64,000 bases of DNA from Membranipora membranacea. Taxonomy: Eukaryota > Bryozoa > Gymnolaemata > Cheilostomatida > Membraniporidae. The position numbers and the translations under genes are program-made. Under the pieces are notes generated by a model that was not told the DNA's origin, searched no databases, and saw nothing but the letters and a program-made list of their open reading frames with translations. The stretch is taken from assembly GCA_914767715.1 (NCBI GenBank), contig OU612071.1, positions 14,752,948 through 14,816,947 on the forward strand, in the 5' to 3' direction. Below, piece after piece: positions 36,892-49,300 of this stretch; the stretch's first letter is position 1, and each line of letters begins with the position of its first letter.

Positions 36892-37265
36892 CACAGACAG
36901 CAGGTCACTGACAGTTGAATTGATGAGTTGCAGCCTTGTGTGTGTATGGTTTGTGTTTGTTGTGGTGAAGATGGGAAGCTGTGCATGAACCCAAGTTATC
37001 GCGGCTGCGCAGCTTTTGTACCCGCCAAATGCATTGCACAGATGACTCACTTCTCTCTCATTGGTCAGAATTATTAAGTTTAATATTCTGACCAATGAGA
37101 GAGAAGTGACTCATCTGAGCAACGCATTTTGCGGGTACAAAAGCTGCGCAGCCGCGATAACTTGGTTCATGCACAGCTTCCCATCTTCACCACAACAAAC
37201 ACAAACCATACACACACAAGGCTGCAACTCATCAAATCAACTGTAAGTGACCTGCTGTCTGTGTT
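36892..37265. mobile_element. Near-perfect foldback element
   Basis: Two arms of about 180 bp face each other around a short centre at about 37070-37090. They share GCACAGACAGCAGGTCAC at the outer left and its inverse (with one change) at the outer right, and GCGGCTGCGCAGCTTTTGTA within the arms. Outer flanks do not show an obvious target duplication. Confidence 0.75.
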
Positions 37266-37329
37266 ACAAGATTATTTAATTAAACCAGTTTTGAAAGGTA
37301 CAAAACAATAGTTCGAGGGTATATTGATA

Positions 37330-37504
37330 TTACAACCTCCCAAGACTATCTTACAACCTCTCAAGACTGCCGTACAACGTCCCAAGACTATCTTACAATG
37401 TCTCAAGACTGCCTCACAACGTCCCAAGACTATCTTGCAACCTCTCAATACTGCCTCACAACGTCTTAAGACTGTCTTACAACCTCCCAAAACTGCCTCA
37501 CAAC
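37330..37504. repeat. Minisatellite, 21-bp unit
   Basis: About eight units alternate between TACAACCTCCCAAGACTATCT and TACAACCTCTCAAGACTGCC types, giving a 42-bp higher-order period. Because 21 is a multiple of three, both strands stay open, which explains the repetitive frames seen here. There is no sign of a real gene. Confidence 0.8.
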
Positions 37505-38763
37505 AGGTTCTATGAGTCTTCATGCACTCCTCTTCAATGACTGGTCAAGGTGTCCTTTCAGAACTGATAAATAAGTTGTAATGTTGGTTTGTCCTCATTT
37601 GTAAAAAAGAAGTATGTTAGATAGTATTGAGCTGGTTTGAGGCAATCTGAGACATAATGCAGTCAAGAGCCATTGCAAAACGGTTTTGAGATCTTGTATG
37701 CGGTCTTACAGCATTACAGAAAAAGTCCAGTTCTGTATGAGCGATAGCCAGTTTTATGAAAAAAATCATAGTAGAGGGTTTGTTGGTGCAGCCCATGTTG
37801 CATGTTAAGACATAGTTTAGGTACTTAGTCTGATCCAACACACGGGTGTTGTAAGACAAGCTGTGGCACATGTCTTACAGCACTCAAGAACAATGGATTT
37901 TTAACGATATAGGCTGCATAGCAATGCTGTATTGTATTCAAGACCATTGCTTTAGAGGCCTTGAGTGCTGTAAAGCATGTCCCACAACATGTCTTACAAC
38001 ACCCGTCGCCAGTGACAGTTTCTAGTGCCTATTTAGAACTGCATAAATTTTTGTAATGAGGCCTTATTCGTAGACTCGTTGATTTGGCACCAGTTATTTG
38101 TACGAGGGTCTATGATCATTCACTGTTTTGTCCTCCTTATTAAATTTATATGACACATGATATATTTATACAGGTTGTGTGAAACCTGGGTTGTCTTACT
38201 GTTGTCCTACAGCTTGCCCTGACCTTCTGTATACTTGTCACTGGTGGTATTTTCATCAGTCGCAGCTGTGCGAAGGTGATACTTACTTCGAATCACACTA
38301 AGATCCATCACCACGTTCTGTAAGAAGGTCCTGACAATGTGATATATCATTGTGATAGAGTATCGTTCTTGGTTTTTGTTGTACGTCCTAATCATTAATA
38401 GAGTGCCATTCTAATGAAAGCCTATGTTAATAAATGCGGCAATCCTACGGTTTGAATGTGGATTACACCTTTTAGTAATTTCAAAGTTTCTGGGAGGACC
38501 TTTTATTTGGGGTGGCATTGGACTGTTTGTTTGAAACCATCATCATCTCACTTGTCTTGATAGCGCATTGGTAGAGTATAGCTAATTACATCATTACACC
38601 ACCAGTGCATCATCACAAATTACATGAAAGTACCATAATGACCTGGCACTGGCTCTCTGCCCAAACACACCAAAAACAGAACCAACACATTGGCCATATA
38701 GTACCCATTACTTGAAAAGATTGGAGACACTTGATTGAAGACATTGTTAGTAGTAGGTTTCCC

Positions 38764-38781
38764 GGGGGGGGGGGGGGGGGG
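38764..38781 (+). repeat. Poly-G run of 18
   Basis: A homopolymer in intergenic DNA with quadruplex potential. Its exact length may be wrong in the assembly. Confidence 0.8.
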
Positions 38782-39200
38782 CTATGACGGAAGTCTAGGG
38801 GTTTCTCTCAGTCACCCATGTCCAGTATTAACCATCCAAAATTATACTGGACATGGGCAAAATTTAAGCTTGCATGGATAGTGGGTGCCCAGGAAGATCA
38901 GGAATTGGCCTTTTCTGATGATGATGGGCCGGCCTTTTATAACTTTCATAAATCCATGATGAAGAAGTTCCTTGAAATCATCCTGTCAAGTGTAATAAAG
39001 ATCAGGGAGGTGTATTCCAGATAGAAATCCCTTATCAGCCAACATTTTTTGACGCTCTGTAATCAGTAATTATAGTAAAAATGAATAGCTATCTATGCTT
39101 GTGAACTTTTGTGGGAATTCCACCACACAATGGGACAGCAGTACTTAGGTTATCGCCCTTGGGTCAGTGTGAAGTTATTCCGTTATTGCCAATCAATTCG

Positions 39201-39347
39201 TGCTAGCTGCATTTTTGCTAGCTGCATTTATGCTAGCGACTTTTATGCAAGCGACTTTTATGCTAGCGGCAATTATGCAGCGGCATTAATGCTTGCGGCA
39301 TTTAGGCTAGTGGTATTTGTGCTAGCGGCATGTATGCAAGTGGCATC
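39201..39347 (+). repeat. Minisatellite, 15-bp unit
   Basis: About ten degenerate units of TGCTAGCGGCATTTA type. The unit length keeps a frame open and gives a chance five-residue repeat (ASDFY). No start, domain or splice context supports coding. Confidence 0.75.
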
Positions 39348-40261
39348 GCTTGTATTATTCATTTGCCGAAGGAGGCTTCACGTGTGCTTGCTGTCAGCCT
39401 ATCATGTTATTGACCAGTGATGTGCTCATATATGACAGTATACGGAGAAGTGGTTGTTATCTCAATTTCATCAGTCTTGTTAAATTAAAACAATGGTACC
39501 CTTCAGAATGAGAAAGATATTTTGCTCTGTGGTCAGCTGCCTTTAAGATAAAATTTAAAACACAGAGGATTTTTATGGTGTTTTATGGGAGTTTTTTCAC
39601 ATTATTACAGCAATATTTAGTGTAATCAACTTATTTATATTTATTTTGAATATAATAAATGTCAAAGTTAATTTATTTGCCTATGGAACAGAGCAAATGT
39701 CAAAGCTCAAAGTGGTCTAGATTAGAGCTAAAAATGCAGAAGACAAATACTCATACTATACCGAGAAATACAAGGCCACCCAAAAAACCAAAACCAGTGG
39801 CCGTGTGACACGGCTATATCTGTAGGCTTACAGGGCTCAGTTTTTACCAAAATAATTTTGTAACTAATTTGAGAATTTTCCAAGTCACAATTGCACCAAC
39901 TTATATTATGTATCAGTTTGAATGCTCCATTTCAATTTCAAAGTATTTTGGCATAATTGAAGCTACTAGCTTTATAGGTCTCATCTACTTTGCTCTCTCT
40001 ATGACTTGAAACGTCATAAGTAAATGAAGAAAACTTGAATTGCACATTGCCCTAAATATGGTGAACATCATTAAGAATCTTGGTTATACGCGTGAGAATT
40101 GCCGTATTATTCACTCCATTAAGTAGCTCAAGCCCCCTAGCAGCAGCTTTAAGACGTTGTTGTGTTTGAAGCTTGAGTTTGATATGCTTTGTCTCCTTTC
40201 AGATATTTTTGTTTGTTTGTGAGATGATAAGCTGACGACATTCTTTACTGCTGCCACTAGT

Positions 40262-40312
40262 ATGCCACAAGATTCACAGCTGAGAAGACTGCTACTTAGT
40301 TCAGCTAGCAGG
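40262..40312 (+). CDS. Putative first exon of the Q-rich gene
   Basis: The exon encodes MPQDSQLRRLLLSSASR and ends in a strong donor, AGG|GTGAGT, in phase 0. This matches the phase-0 acceptor at 43988. The ATG has A at -3 and is the first ATG after an in-frame TGA about 40 nt upstream. A pyrimidine-rich ACTAG directly before it also resembles an acceptor, so an internal exon is possible. LRRLL fits the LxxLL pattern of nuclear-receptor interaction motifs, but a single match is weak evidence. Confidence 0.55.
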
Positions 40313-43300
40313 GTGAGTGTTCTTCTTGAAGTCTGGCTACACATGCCGTATTTTCCATAGGATCAGGGAACTTGTAGATAGCCTACGGCTTGGTCCAAGG
40401 TACTTCACAGGCCTGTTCATAGCTAGGCCTGTTCATAGCTGGGCCTATTCCCTTAAAAAACAATACAATTTGGGTCTGGTTTGCCTTCCTAATATTCAAG
40501 TTGATCACTATTTAGTAATTCAATAAAGCCACATCTCTTTCACAAAAAACAAAGGAAAATTTGGCCATACTACTGCTGGAGACGAACATCTCCGTAAGCT
40601 CATCTGGGGAAACTGGCAGATCTAACCTAGCTATCCTATGCGACTGGCCGTACTAGAAGTGTCCCAACCCTATGGAAAATATGGTGTGTGTAGCTACAGC
40701 TTTAGCCCAATTGTCTATGATGCTGAAGTTTATTTTATATGAATCCTTATGGTCAAGGCAATCAGGTAGTGATGTCAAATCTTGTGATGTTTTTGTGATG
40801 CTAGTGCGCTGTTATTGCCGCGGTAGTGTGGTGTTGATTTGTGATTTAAGGCCAATGTTAATGTAATGTTCGTGGGATGCTCATGTGCTCCTCCTGTGAT
40901 GTTGGTGGCCTGTTAGTGTGATGGTAAACGATGAGAGTGCAATCCTAGTGTGATGCTGTTGTGGTGTTACTGTGATAATAGTGAGATGCCAGTCTGTTGT
41001 AGATACGAGGATATTGCGATGGCAGTGTGATGTAATAATAATGCTAGTGGTAGTGCTCTGATAGTGCAACGTCAGTGTGTTTTTAGCGCGCTGATAATTT
41101 ATGTGTGATGTTAGTGGAAGGATTGTTAGTTGTATGGTTGTGTTTCTGATAGTAGTAGAGCATGCGGTATATCGGATCATAGTTTTGTCTGGTTTTCTCA
41201 TTTAAATCATTTAGGAAAGCAAACCACATTTCAAAGCAGTCCCACAGCAATGAACAAAAAAGCTAAATTTACGGCACAACGAGGGCATAAATGAATGTTG
41301 TTATCTATTTCAAAATGCGAAAACCCAGGGTCTAGAGTATGTTATCTCCCCTGTTACAGATTAAGACTGAAATATATTTAACTACCCTACCTTTGATCAA
41401 TACTGTTATTTGATCATTTCTAGGGTAAGTAGAGCAGCCTTGTAAATGTCCTAGGCAAGCAAGGGCTAGGGTTACTGTTATACTATGAATGGATCATCAT
41501 ATTTATTACAGGGGAGATAACATACTCTAGACCCCCCCCCCCCCGGGTTTTCACACTTTGAAATAGGTTACATCATTCAATAATGTCATTGTGTGAGTAA
41601 ATTTAGCTTTTTTTTATTCATTGCTATGGGATAGCTATGATATGATCTGTGGTTGTTTTTTGCTTTCCTAAACACTTAAAATATTTTGGGAAATTAATGT
41701 GGTTTTTGAAATAGACTTGTTCCGCAAACCTAATTATGAGGAATGTTTAGGAAGGTTCGGAAATAACACTGTGTTATTCGAGGGGTTATTATCTATAATG
41801 TTAAGATTCCTGTCAGATGATTTCTGAGAAATCTCATCGTTGGTTACAACCATTAATATGAATTTATGGATCAGTGGTAAAATACATAGCATGGCTATTT
41901 GCCGAGTATAAAGCTCCGTGTTAGGATATAAATAAAGCTATAAATATGGCAACTGTTATTTTATGCATTGATTGGTGTCCCAGTAACAACCTTCAAAAAC
42001 TCAAACTTGTCAACAATTTACAAATGTCAGCTATAATAGATTCTGAACTTGTGGACCAATCAAAGATGAGGAATGCGGCACAGCAACCATACACTTGCTC
42101 AGGGTCAGATATGTACCCATCATCCATATTGTATAAATCAGTGGGTGTGGCTGATCATTGTTGATCGATTGTAGCGGAGGCACATGCTACTCATGCATAC
42201 CTTAACCCCATGTCTATGCCGGGCCTGTCACCACAGTATTGACTGATTAATTGCTTGACCTATGGGTCACTGTCTCACGTGGCCGTATGAGATGCATCCA
42301 AAGATTAACCTAAATCTTTCTGTCACACTAGACTGATTTAATAGTGTGGTACATTGATATGAGTTTTATATAGTATATGGTAGAGTCGTGGTATGATTGC
42401 CCAGGCAAAACAAAAATAGTTTTGAAATAACCCATATGTCACATTTCGGTGAAACAAAGTGCCTAGTGGTAATTTACATTAGCACTGCTGAGCGCTGAAT
42501 CAGCGACATGGAATGGTTTCACTACTCTACCCAAGTAAGAACTGTCTCTGGTTCACATAAATGCACACACACATGCTTGTCTTCATGGTTTTTCACCCAT
42601 AACTTCTGAGCTAATTGATACATCACATTCTAACTTTCAAATTATATCCACCAACGTCTCAAATTTCGTATTGTAAAGTTTTGAGGATGGATCCCTGCAG
42701 GTCACATGGCTTGTCACAACGCAATGTTATTTCAGTCTTCTGATCGTATTGACTGTTGTGATAATTGCTTTCATGATAGTGATAAAGATAGCTTAGTTCA
42801 TAAACTCGTTTGTTATAATGCAAAATTCTTATCATAAAAAGTGCTCTGACAATACTAAACCTCATAATAGCTCTGTTTTTGCAGTGTAAGCTGTTTTATT
42901 TAGGTAATGATGTCATAGACATGGAGCAATGTTTGATGGTGAAAGGTCTCTGATATTTCATTGTCATAATGACACTGTCCATTTCTTAATATTGATACTT
43001 TCCCACCTCACCCATCTGATATAATGTTCATTTGTATCTTTTAAGGCAACATTGATATCAGTAATACAGCCAACCTTCAAGGTGCTCACATAAAATAGAC
43101 ACCTTGAAGGGTTAAGTAGAAGACCACACTGGCAGCACTAAATACGTATCAAGATACAATAAACCTTCACCAGTAGGCAACATACTTAACAATAGATATG
43201 CAAAGTATAAGCTTTGGATCTGCACCATAGAGCAGTCAGTAGCCCCTGCACCCCATGGCTGCATTAAACTGAATTAAGTTGAGAAGCTGTTATAATCTCA

Positions 43301-46300
43301 AAGAGAATGCTGAATTGTTGTTATTAAAAGCAATAAGATTGTTCTTTTAGATGATTTTGTAACTGAGATGACTGTTTATATATTAAGATTGACACAACAA
43401 AAGAAAACTGCCTCGATTCGAGAGAAAAAAATTCTTTCATACATCAATTTTTCCAAATAATATATTTATTTGGAGAGTACGGGTATTTGAGTTACTGAAA
43501 CAAAATGGTGGAAGAGAGTCTGTAATTGAAATAATTAAAATTTTCAATTTTAACATTTATTTATGACATCCAAATTTTGAAGGAGTGCATCATTACGCAT
43601 CAAATATCAAAATATAACTTTTGTGGTTGTCTGCCACTTTAAGTGTATTTGGGATAGTTAGGGAATGCCTCAATCTGAGCTGGCCCCATTCTCCACCAGC
43701 TAAGTCGGGAGTGTTTGTGAAGTGAAGTATGAAGTGGGGATTTGTATAGAACTGGTATCAACATGCTGAGGTTAGGATAGTTTAAGCGCACAAACTGTGG
43801 CAGGATAGCTGGTAGAGGCATTTCATTTTCAACCACTTTGAGTGGAGAAAGTGGTTGATAATGAAATGCCTCTACCAGCTATCCTCCACAGTTTGAGCTC
43901 TTAAACTGAGATAAGGATAATGTTTTTCCTCTTGGACTCTTGGTAGACTCTGCATTGTTGTCATTCTCCTTTTCTCTCTGCTATGAAGGGGGAGCACGTG
44001 ACCCAGGAAAGAATACCAAACAGAGTCAACACACCTACAGAAGTGACTGTGTACCAACAGACCGGTCAGCAGGGCAGCAGACAAAATCAGCCAGCCACTC
44101 CATCCTCCTCTCATATGCTGGGTTAGTCCTAGCCTCAAAAACTACTAAAAGCCGGAAAGTTATCTGAAAGTTCTTGATGTTTAGTTTTTGAGGTTTTAAA
44201 CAACCTTAAAGTCAACCCAAAGAACAATGCATGTTAGGGTCAGGCAGTTACTTATGATAAAGTTATGTCAAGTTCGCAAGGTAAACAAATTCAATGCCTT
44301 TCTTGGTATGAATTATTGATGGTTGAGAGAGTGCCAATCCCATACAGGAAGGTAACTCTCATTCTCTACATGATGAAGTCATTATTGTTCTTTGGGTAAT
44401 CTTTAGCGATTTCCTTTAGCAGTTTTTCTTCCCGACCACTCAATTTTATCACTAATCAATATATGTCTTTGATGGGATATGTGAAATAGAAAATAAGAAA
44501 TAATCTTAATTCCTTTGATTATAATTGCATATCCTCTACTGGTGAAAAATCATTCTCATTTCGACAATACTAGGGTAGCGTAAATAATTTCAATTTTTAT
44601 GAAGCCATTTCACAATTTCCCTGCCCTAAATGAAATATTATATATGCGATTCTGCAATTTCAATATTTTTTGCAGGTATGTATTAAAGAGAAACTGTCAT
44701 TTTTCACTCGATAAATTACTGATATCAATCAAACCCTTTTCTCTTGAGCTATTTATGTGGGGGTACGTAATCTATATGTAGACGGATTACTACTTTTCTA
44801 GATGAAATTAAAATTTTACAAAAACTTTTTCCCTTTTTTAGGTCAAGGTCGTACAGATAATGACTCACCAGCCTTCCCCGTAGAGGATGTCACACTGCCA
44901 ATGTTCAGCTCTCAGGCTAACTCATCTCACAGCCTACAGGGTATGACTGTAATTCGACTTTACTGTTCCCACACATTTTATTTTCTCTACTTTTCAATTC
45001 CGTCCTATCAATATTATCGTTCTTACCCTTTACCTAGCCAATGTGTTGGCTTTGATAAGATTGCCTGTTGGGTGGGAAAGAGCGCTAAGGCCAGGTAACA
45101 GAGAGCACCTATTGAAATATGATGAAGGTGAAACTGCATTATACAGCATTGACTATAATACATATAGGTTCTTTCAGGAATGTACCAACTGACCTGGCAT
45201 TGGCTCTTTCCCATCAACAAGGCAATCAGAGCCAACACATTGGCAAACCTAAACATGATAGTATGTGATTATCATATATCATAAATGATCTATGATTTTT
45301 AGTTTTTGATGTGATATTATCTCCCTTTCAATTGCACCCTATCACTGGTTCCATTCTTCACCTTGACCTATAGACCTAATAATCATGATTATCATTATCA
45401 TAATATGATCTATGATTTTGCCAAGGTCTAGATGTATTTGCTGATAATGATGGGGCGTCGTGGCTCTCACCCGCTGACGGATGGCAGAACTCAGATTTTG
45501 ACTTTGGGGAGTCACTTCTCAGTCAGGGTGAGGAGTTTCCTGGACTCATGGAAAGTATGGATGACTTTACTGATCAGCTTCTCAAAGCTGCTGACTCTAA
45601 TGAGGTGTGTGATGCATAGGGTACACATTGAAAACTGTCCTCTTCTAAGAGAAGGCAACTTGAAATAAATTGTCTATTTTTCAAATAGTACAGAAAGTTG
45701 ATGGGTCAGATAATCTCATCCTTGTCACTATTTCAAATTGATATTTTTAGCTGCTTTTTATTTGATGCTCCCTTAATCGCTAATTACTTGCTGGTAACTG
45801 CACAATTACTTTTTCATCATCATTTCAACAATGTTAATTTTGCTTTACGTTATGGGATTTACGCCCAAACCATGCTTTTTGATGATTTTGGACTCTGTAT
45901 AACTGCATCATTAACTTGCTCCATCTTGTCAAAAGTTGCCTCTTTGGATACTTGTTCATATTGCACTATATATTACAGAATCCTGCTAACTGGACTGAGG
46001 AAAGTCTTATCACAGCACAGCCAACCACATCAGCAGCCAATAGCGTGTCTGCTAACTCTAGTGGATTGACCAATCAAAATGCATTTGATATCCTGGGTCC
46101 TTCAAGTCTGCCTCCTGCTTCCAATTGGACGCCAACACAGTCTGGTAAGATGTACCCTGTGTTCTTCTCTCAACTTATCCTAAAATAAGAAGCACTGGGA
46201 GGGATCTCCCACTTGACAAATAGTTACAGGCTTCTCCCCATTTTGTAAAGAAGAAGCTTCGGGAATAAGGATCTATTTCGTTATTGGCCAGAAGGATTTT

Positions 46301-49300
46301 AAAATCTGATATAGTCTATGTTTCACCTCAAAAAGGACGACCCCATTCTTTGCATCAGATATCATATGTCACATTTTTCACAAAGTCTGTCTTCGTCTGA
46401 CCATTTCCCCATAAGGTCCTTATAAAGATGGAACTATTTTAAGTTATAACAAATCTCGTTCTGTCTGTAGATTTCGGCATGAAGCCTCAGAGTGACAATT
46501 TCCCCCACCAACAGTCTACAGTTGTACCCCACCCACAGTGTACGGTTGTGTCTGATGGTAGATCTGAGGCTATGATGACACATGGTAAGGTTAGCCTTAG
46601 AGGAGACAGCTCTGCTCAGAACCTGATGCCTTCTCCTTTAACCAGAGACATGAATCCCTCTCCTGTAGAAGTCAAAAGTGAGTCAAACTAAATTTTTACT
46701 TTTCAGTCATACAACATTTTATTTTTTTTAATGTATAAAAAAATCAAATCAAATGAGGTTGTTTAGTATATTTTTTATTTTTCAGTCACTCATAACTCAA
46801 TTTGCTTCATATGTTCAAGGAAAACATCTGAAAGCAACCAAAATTGCAATCTGATCGCTCACTAAATGAGTGAGTGATACCTACTAGGGTCTCGCTCAGA
46901 AATCACACACTCATTGATGGAAATATATGCATTCTCAGTGAGCAATTTGGGAGCGATTTTGTCTAATCGAAAGACCAAGTGAGTGATAACTTTGAATGGT
47001 GCGGTAGTGATAAGCTGCTTTAGTAAAGTATCGCTGATTCAAATTGAAAGACCCCCCTGATGAATGAGTAATGAAACAGTTGGAAAACTTATCACTTCTC
47101 TCTTGCATAGCTATACCTAGGGTTTCCCAAATTTTCCAAATTGATTTCTACCTTTTTTCCCATGCTTTTTCCTTTGGCAATCGACGAAATAAAAAAAACT
47201 GTGTATTAGTAAGTTTGAAGTTTTTTTTTAAGTTTGTTTATTGCATAATTTTAATATCCATTCTGTAATAGGTTGATAACATGGATAGTATGACACATAA
47301 GTTGGAAAATAAAATTCAAAAAGGAGTCTACTTTGCATTGGTTTAAAAATCGCATATCAAATTCAAAAAGTTATTTGGTATCTTGGTTGTTCTACACTTT
47401 TTTATTAATTTATATATATATATCTTTGCTCTACAAGCAGTAACATTATATTTGGATATTGACAGGTAGGCACATGAGCGGGGAGTCCTATCACTCCACC
47501 CACTCACCTTACCCAGAGAGACCAGCCTCTCAGTCTAGTGTTCATATGATGATACCAGAGGTAGGACATATTATCTAAATGTTGTTGTTGGTTCTGATAT
47601 TTGAAGACCAATGCATGTTATTGTCAGGTAGTTACTTATGATAAAGCTGTGTCAGATTTACATGGTAAAAAAATTCATTGCTCTACTTGACATGAATTAC
47701 TGATGGTGGAAAAAGTGCCTCCCATACGGGAAGGTGACTCATATTCTCTGCATTATGATGTCACAGTCTCCCGGAAGTGCTTGTCATTTGTATTACACTT
47801 CCGGGAGACTGTGTAATCATAACCAACTGCCTGACAATAGCATGCATTAGTCTTTGGGTAATCTTTAAGTTTAATTTCGGTGGGATTATGACAATGTAAC
47901 ACGCTGTTGATCGAACAGCAAGGCTTTATGTCACCTGTTACTCTGTTTGAGGGATGTCAGAGTGCACAAGGGAAGCTCAATAGTCAGTTGACTGCAGCAC
48001 AGAAATGTTCAATCCATCCAAACACTAGTTGCCTGGGCTTGTGTTCAATTTAAACTCCTTGTGATAAACCTATCGTGTACTAATTGTTCCTTTCTCAAAG
48101 TACAAATAAATGCCCACATCTCCTTATGCTTTGTATAGGAAATCCAACCTAACCACCAGCAGTACCACAGGACCAGTAGCGTACCCATGGGTGGGGTCGG
48201 TATGCAAAGCCCCGTACCGGTCGCCCAGATGGTACACAATAAAATGAGGCATAGGTCTTTGGGCTTTAGAGGACATGAAATGCTTTCCCCATCGCAACTC
48301 GGCGAGCACAACCAACAATCTCCACATCGCAGGTAAGATGCTTTTATGTACCTTTCCAACTGCGGAGTCTTATGATCTTGGATCGTTGTTTTGTCTTTGA
48401 GAAGGCGCTGGCCGAGGTTACTTAAATCAACCTTGGTTCAGGTCTCAGAGACCGATAGAACACAAGCCTTCCATAAAACAAAGTTTTATCTAGCATCGTT
48501 AGCCCTGTTCACACGGCCACGGGTTTTGGTTTTTTTGGTTTTGTAACCAAAACCCGTGGCCGTGTGAACAGGGCTATAGCATCGTTGTTCAAAACACCCG
48601 AAATACGAATGAATCGGAGCAACATGCATGTGATGCACGTTGGCTTCAGGATGGATTGACCTTTGAGTGGGTGATGGATTCAAAAATTATATGAATGTTT
48701 TGAATCGTTAGACCCAAGATTGTTATTGAAAATCTGTTCAGGATATTCTTTGTTAAAAGCCTCTCCTTGGTGAAACAAGAGAGAGCTCATCAACCAAGGA
48801 AGGTTATTTTTACATCCTACGCAGTAGTACTCAACAGGGGTTTTTTTGTATCTTTATTATTAACGCGAAAAGGGGTTTTAAGACAATTGCCTACCTCAAT
48901 TACGACCGATCGCTACATCTAATGAATTTCATTCGTATACCATCTGAGAGATTATTGCCTCGGGATTATCATGTACAACACAGATCAAGTATGTGTACAA
49001 CATTACTTGCTGCGCAAGAATTAGTGTAATATCATGATTAAGTACTTTCAGAGCATGGTGAAATGCTGGTTTGAGTCCAATCATTGATGGTTTCCTTTCA
49101 TTAAATCTCTTGGGGTTGCCATTTTGTAAGAATAAGACCAAAAACCAAGCAGGATGGGCCGGCCATAACTTCAGGCAGGATGGGCCAGCCATAATTTCAG
49201 GCAGAATGGTCCGATAGATATTTTATACGGCCCTTAGGTGCGACCGCAACAGAAAAACTCACAAAAGAAGAGAAAACTAAGGACCACAGAAAAGCACTGA

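Larger units (their letters stand above)
35538..40261. other. Intergenic region between FKBP15 and the Q-rich gene
   Basis: The two genes diverge from this 4.7-kb stretch. It holds two close hairpins (35743-35896), a foldback of about 375 bp, two minisatellites, a G18 run and decayed repeat pieces near 38640 and 39790. No conserved coding segment was found, though small open frames exist. Promoters for both genes are expected here, but no core element can be named. Confidence 0.55.
40313..43988 (+). other. Intron 1 of the Q-rich gene, 3.7 kb
   Basis: No coding exon is needed or seen. The intron holds an inverted-repeat element right after the donor (40331-40702), a GT/GATG-rich degenerate tract (about 40790-41110), a foldback relative (41208-41684), an interspersed repeat (41848-42152), a small hairpin pairing CTTCAAGGTG with CACCTTGAAG near 43076-43112 and a TTAA MITE (43782-43904) 80 bp before the exon 2 acceptor. 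Confidence 0.55.

Noticed and set aside
37272-37523. Cysteine-rich repetitive protein on the minus strand
   Set aside because: It is the translation of a 21-bp minisatellite with no splice or start context.
38818-39024. A 68-codon frame with an acidic patch, possibly a gene fragment
   Set aside because: There is no homology I recognise, no splice context, and it lies next to a homopolymer and minisatellite.
39109-39420. A 103-codon frame with YASDF-type repeats
   Set aside because: It spans the 15-bp minisatellite and is explained by its unit length.
41946-42164. A 72-codon frame in intron 1 of the Q-rich gene
   Set aside because: Most of it is in an interspersed repeat shared with 10642-10795.
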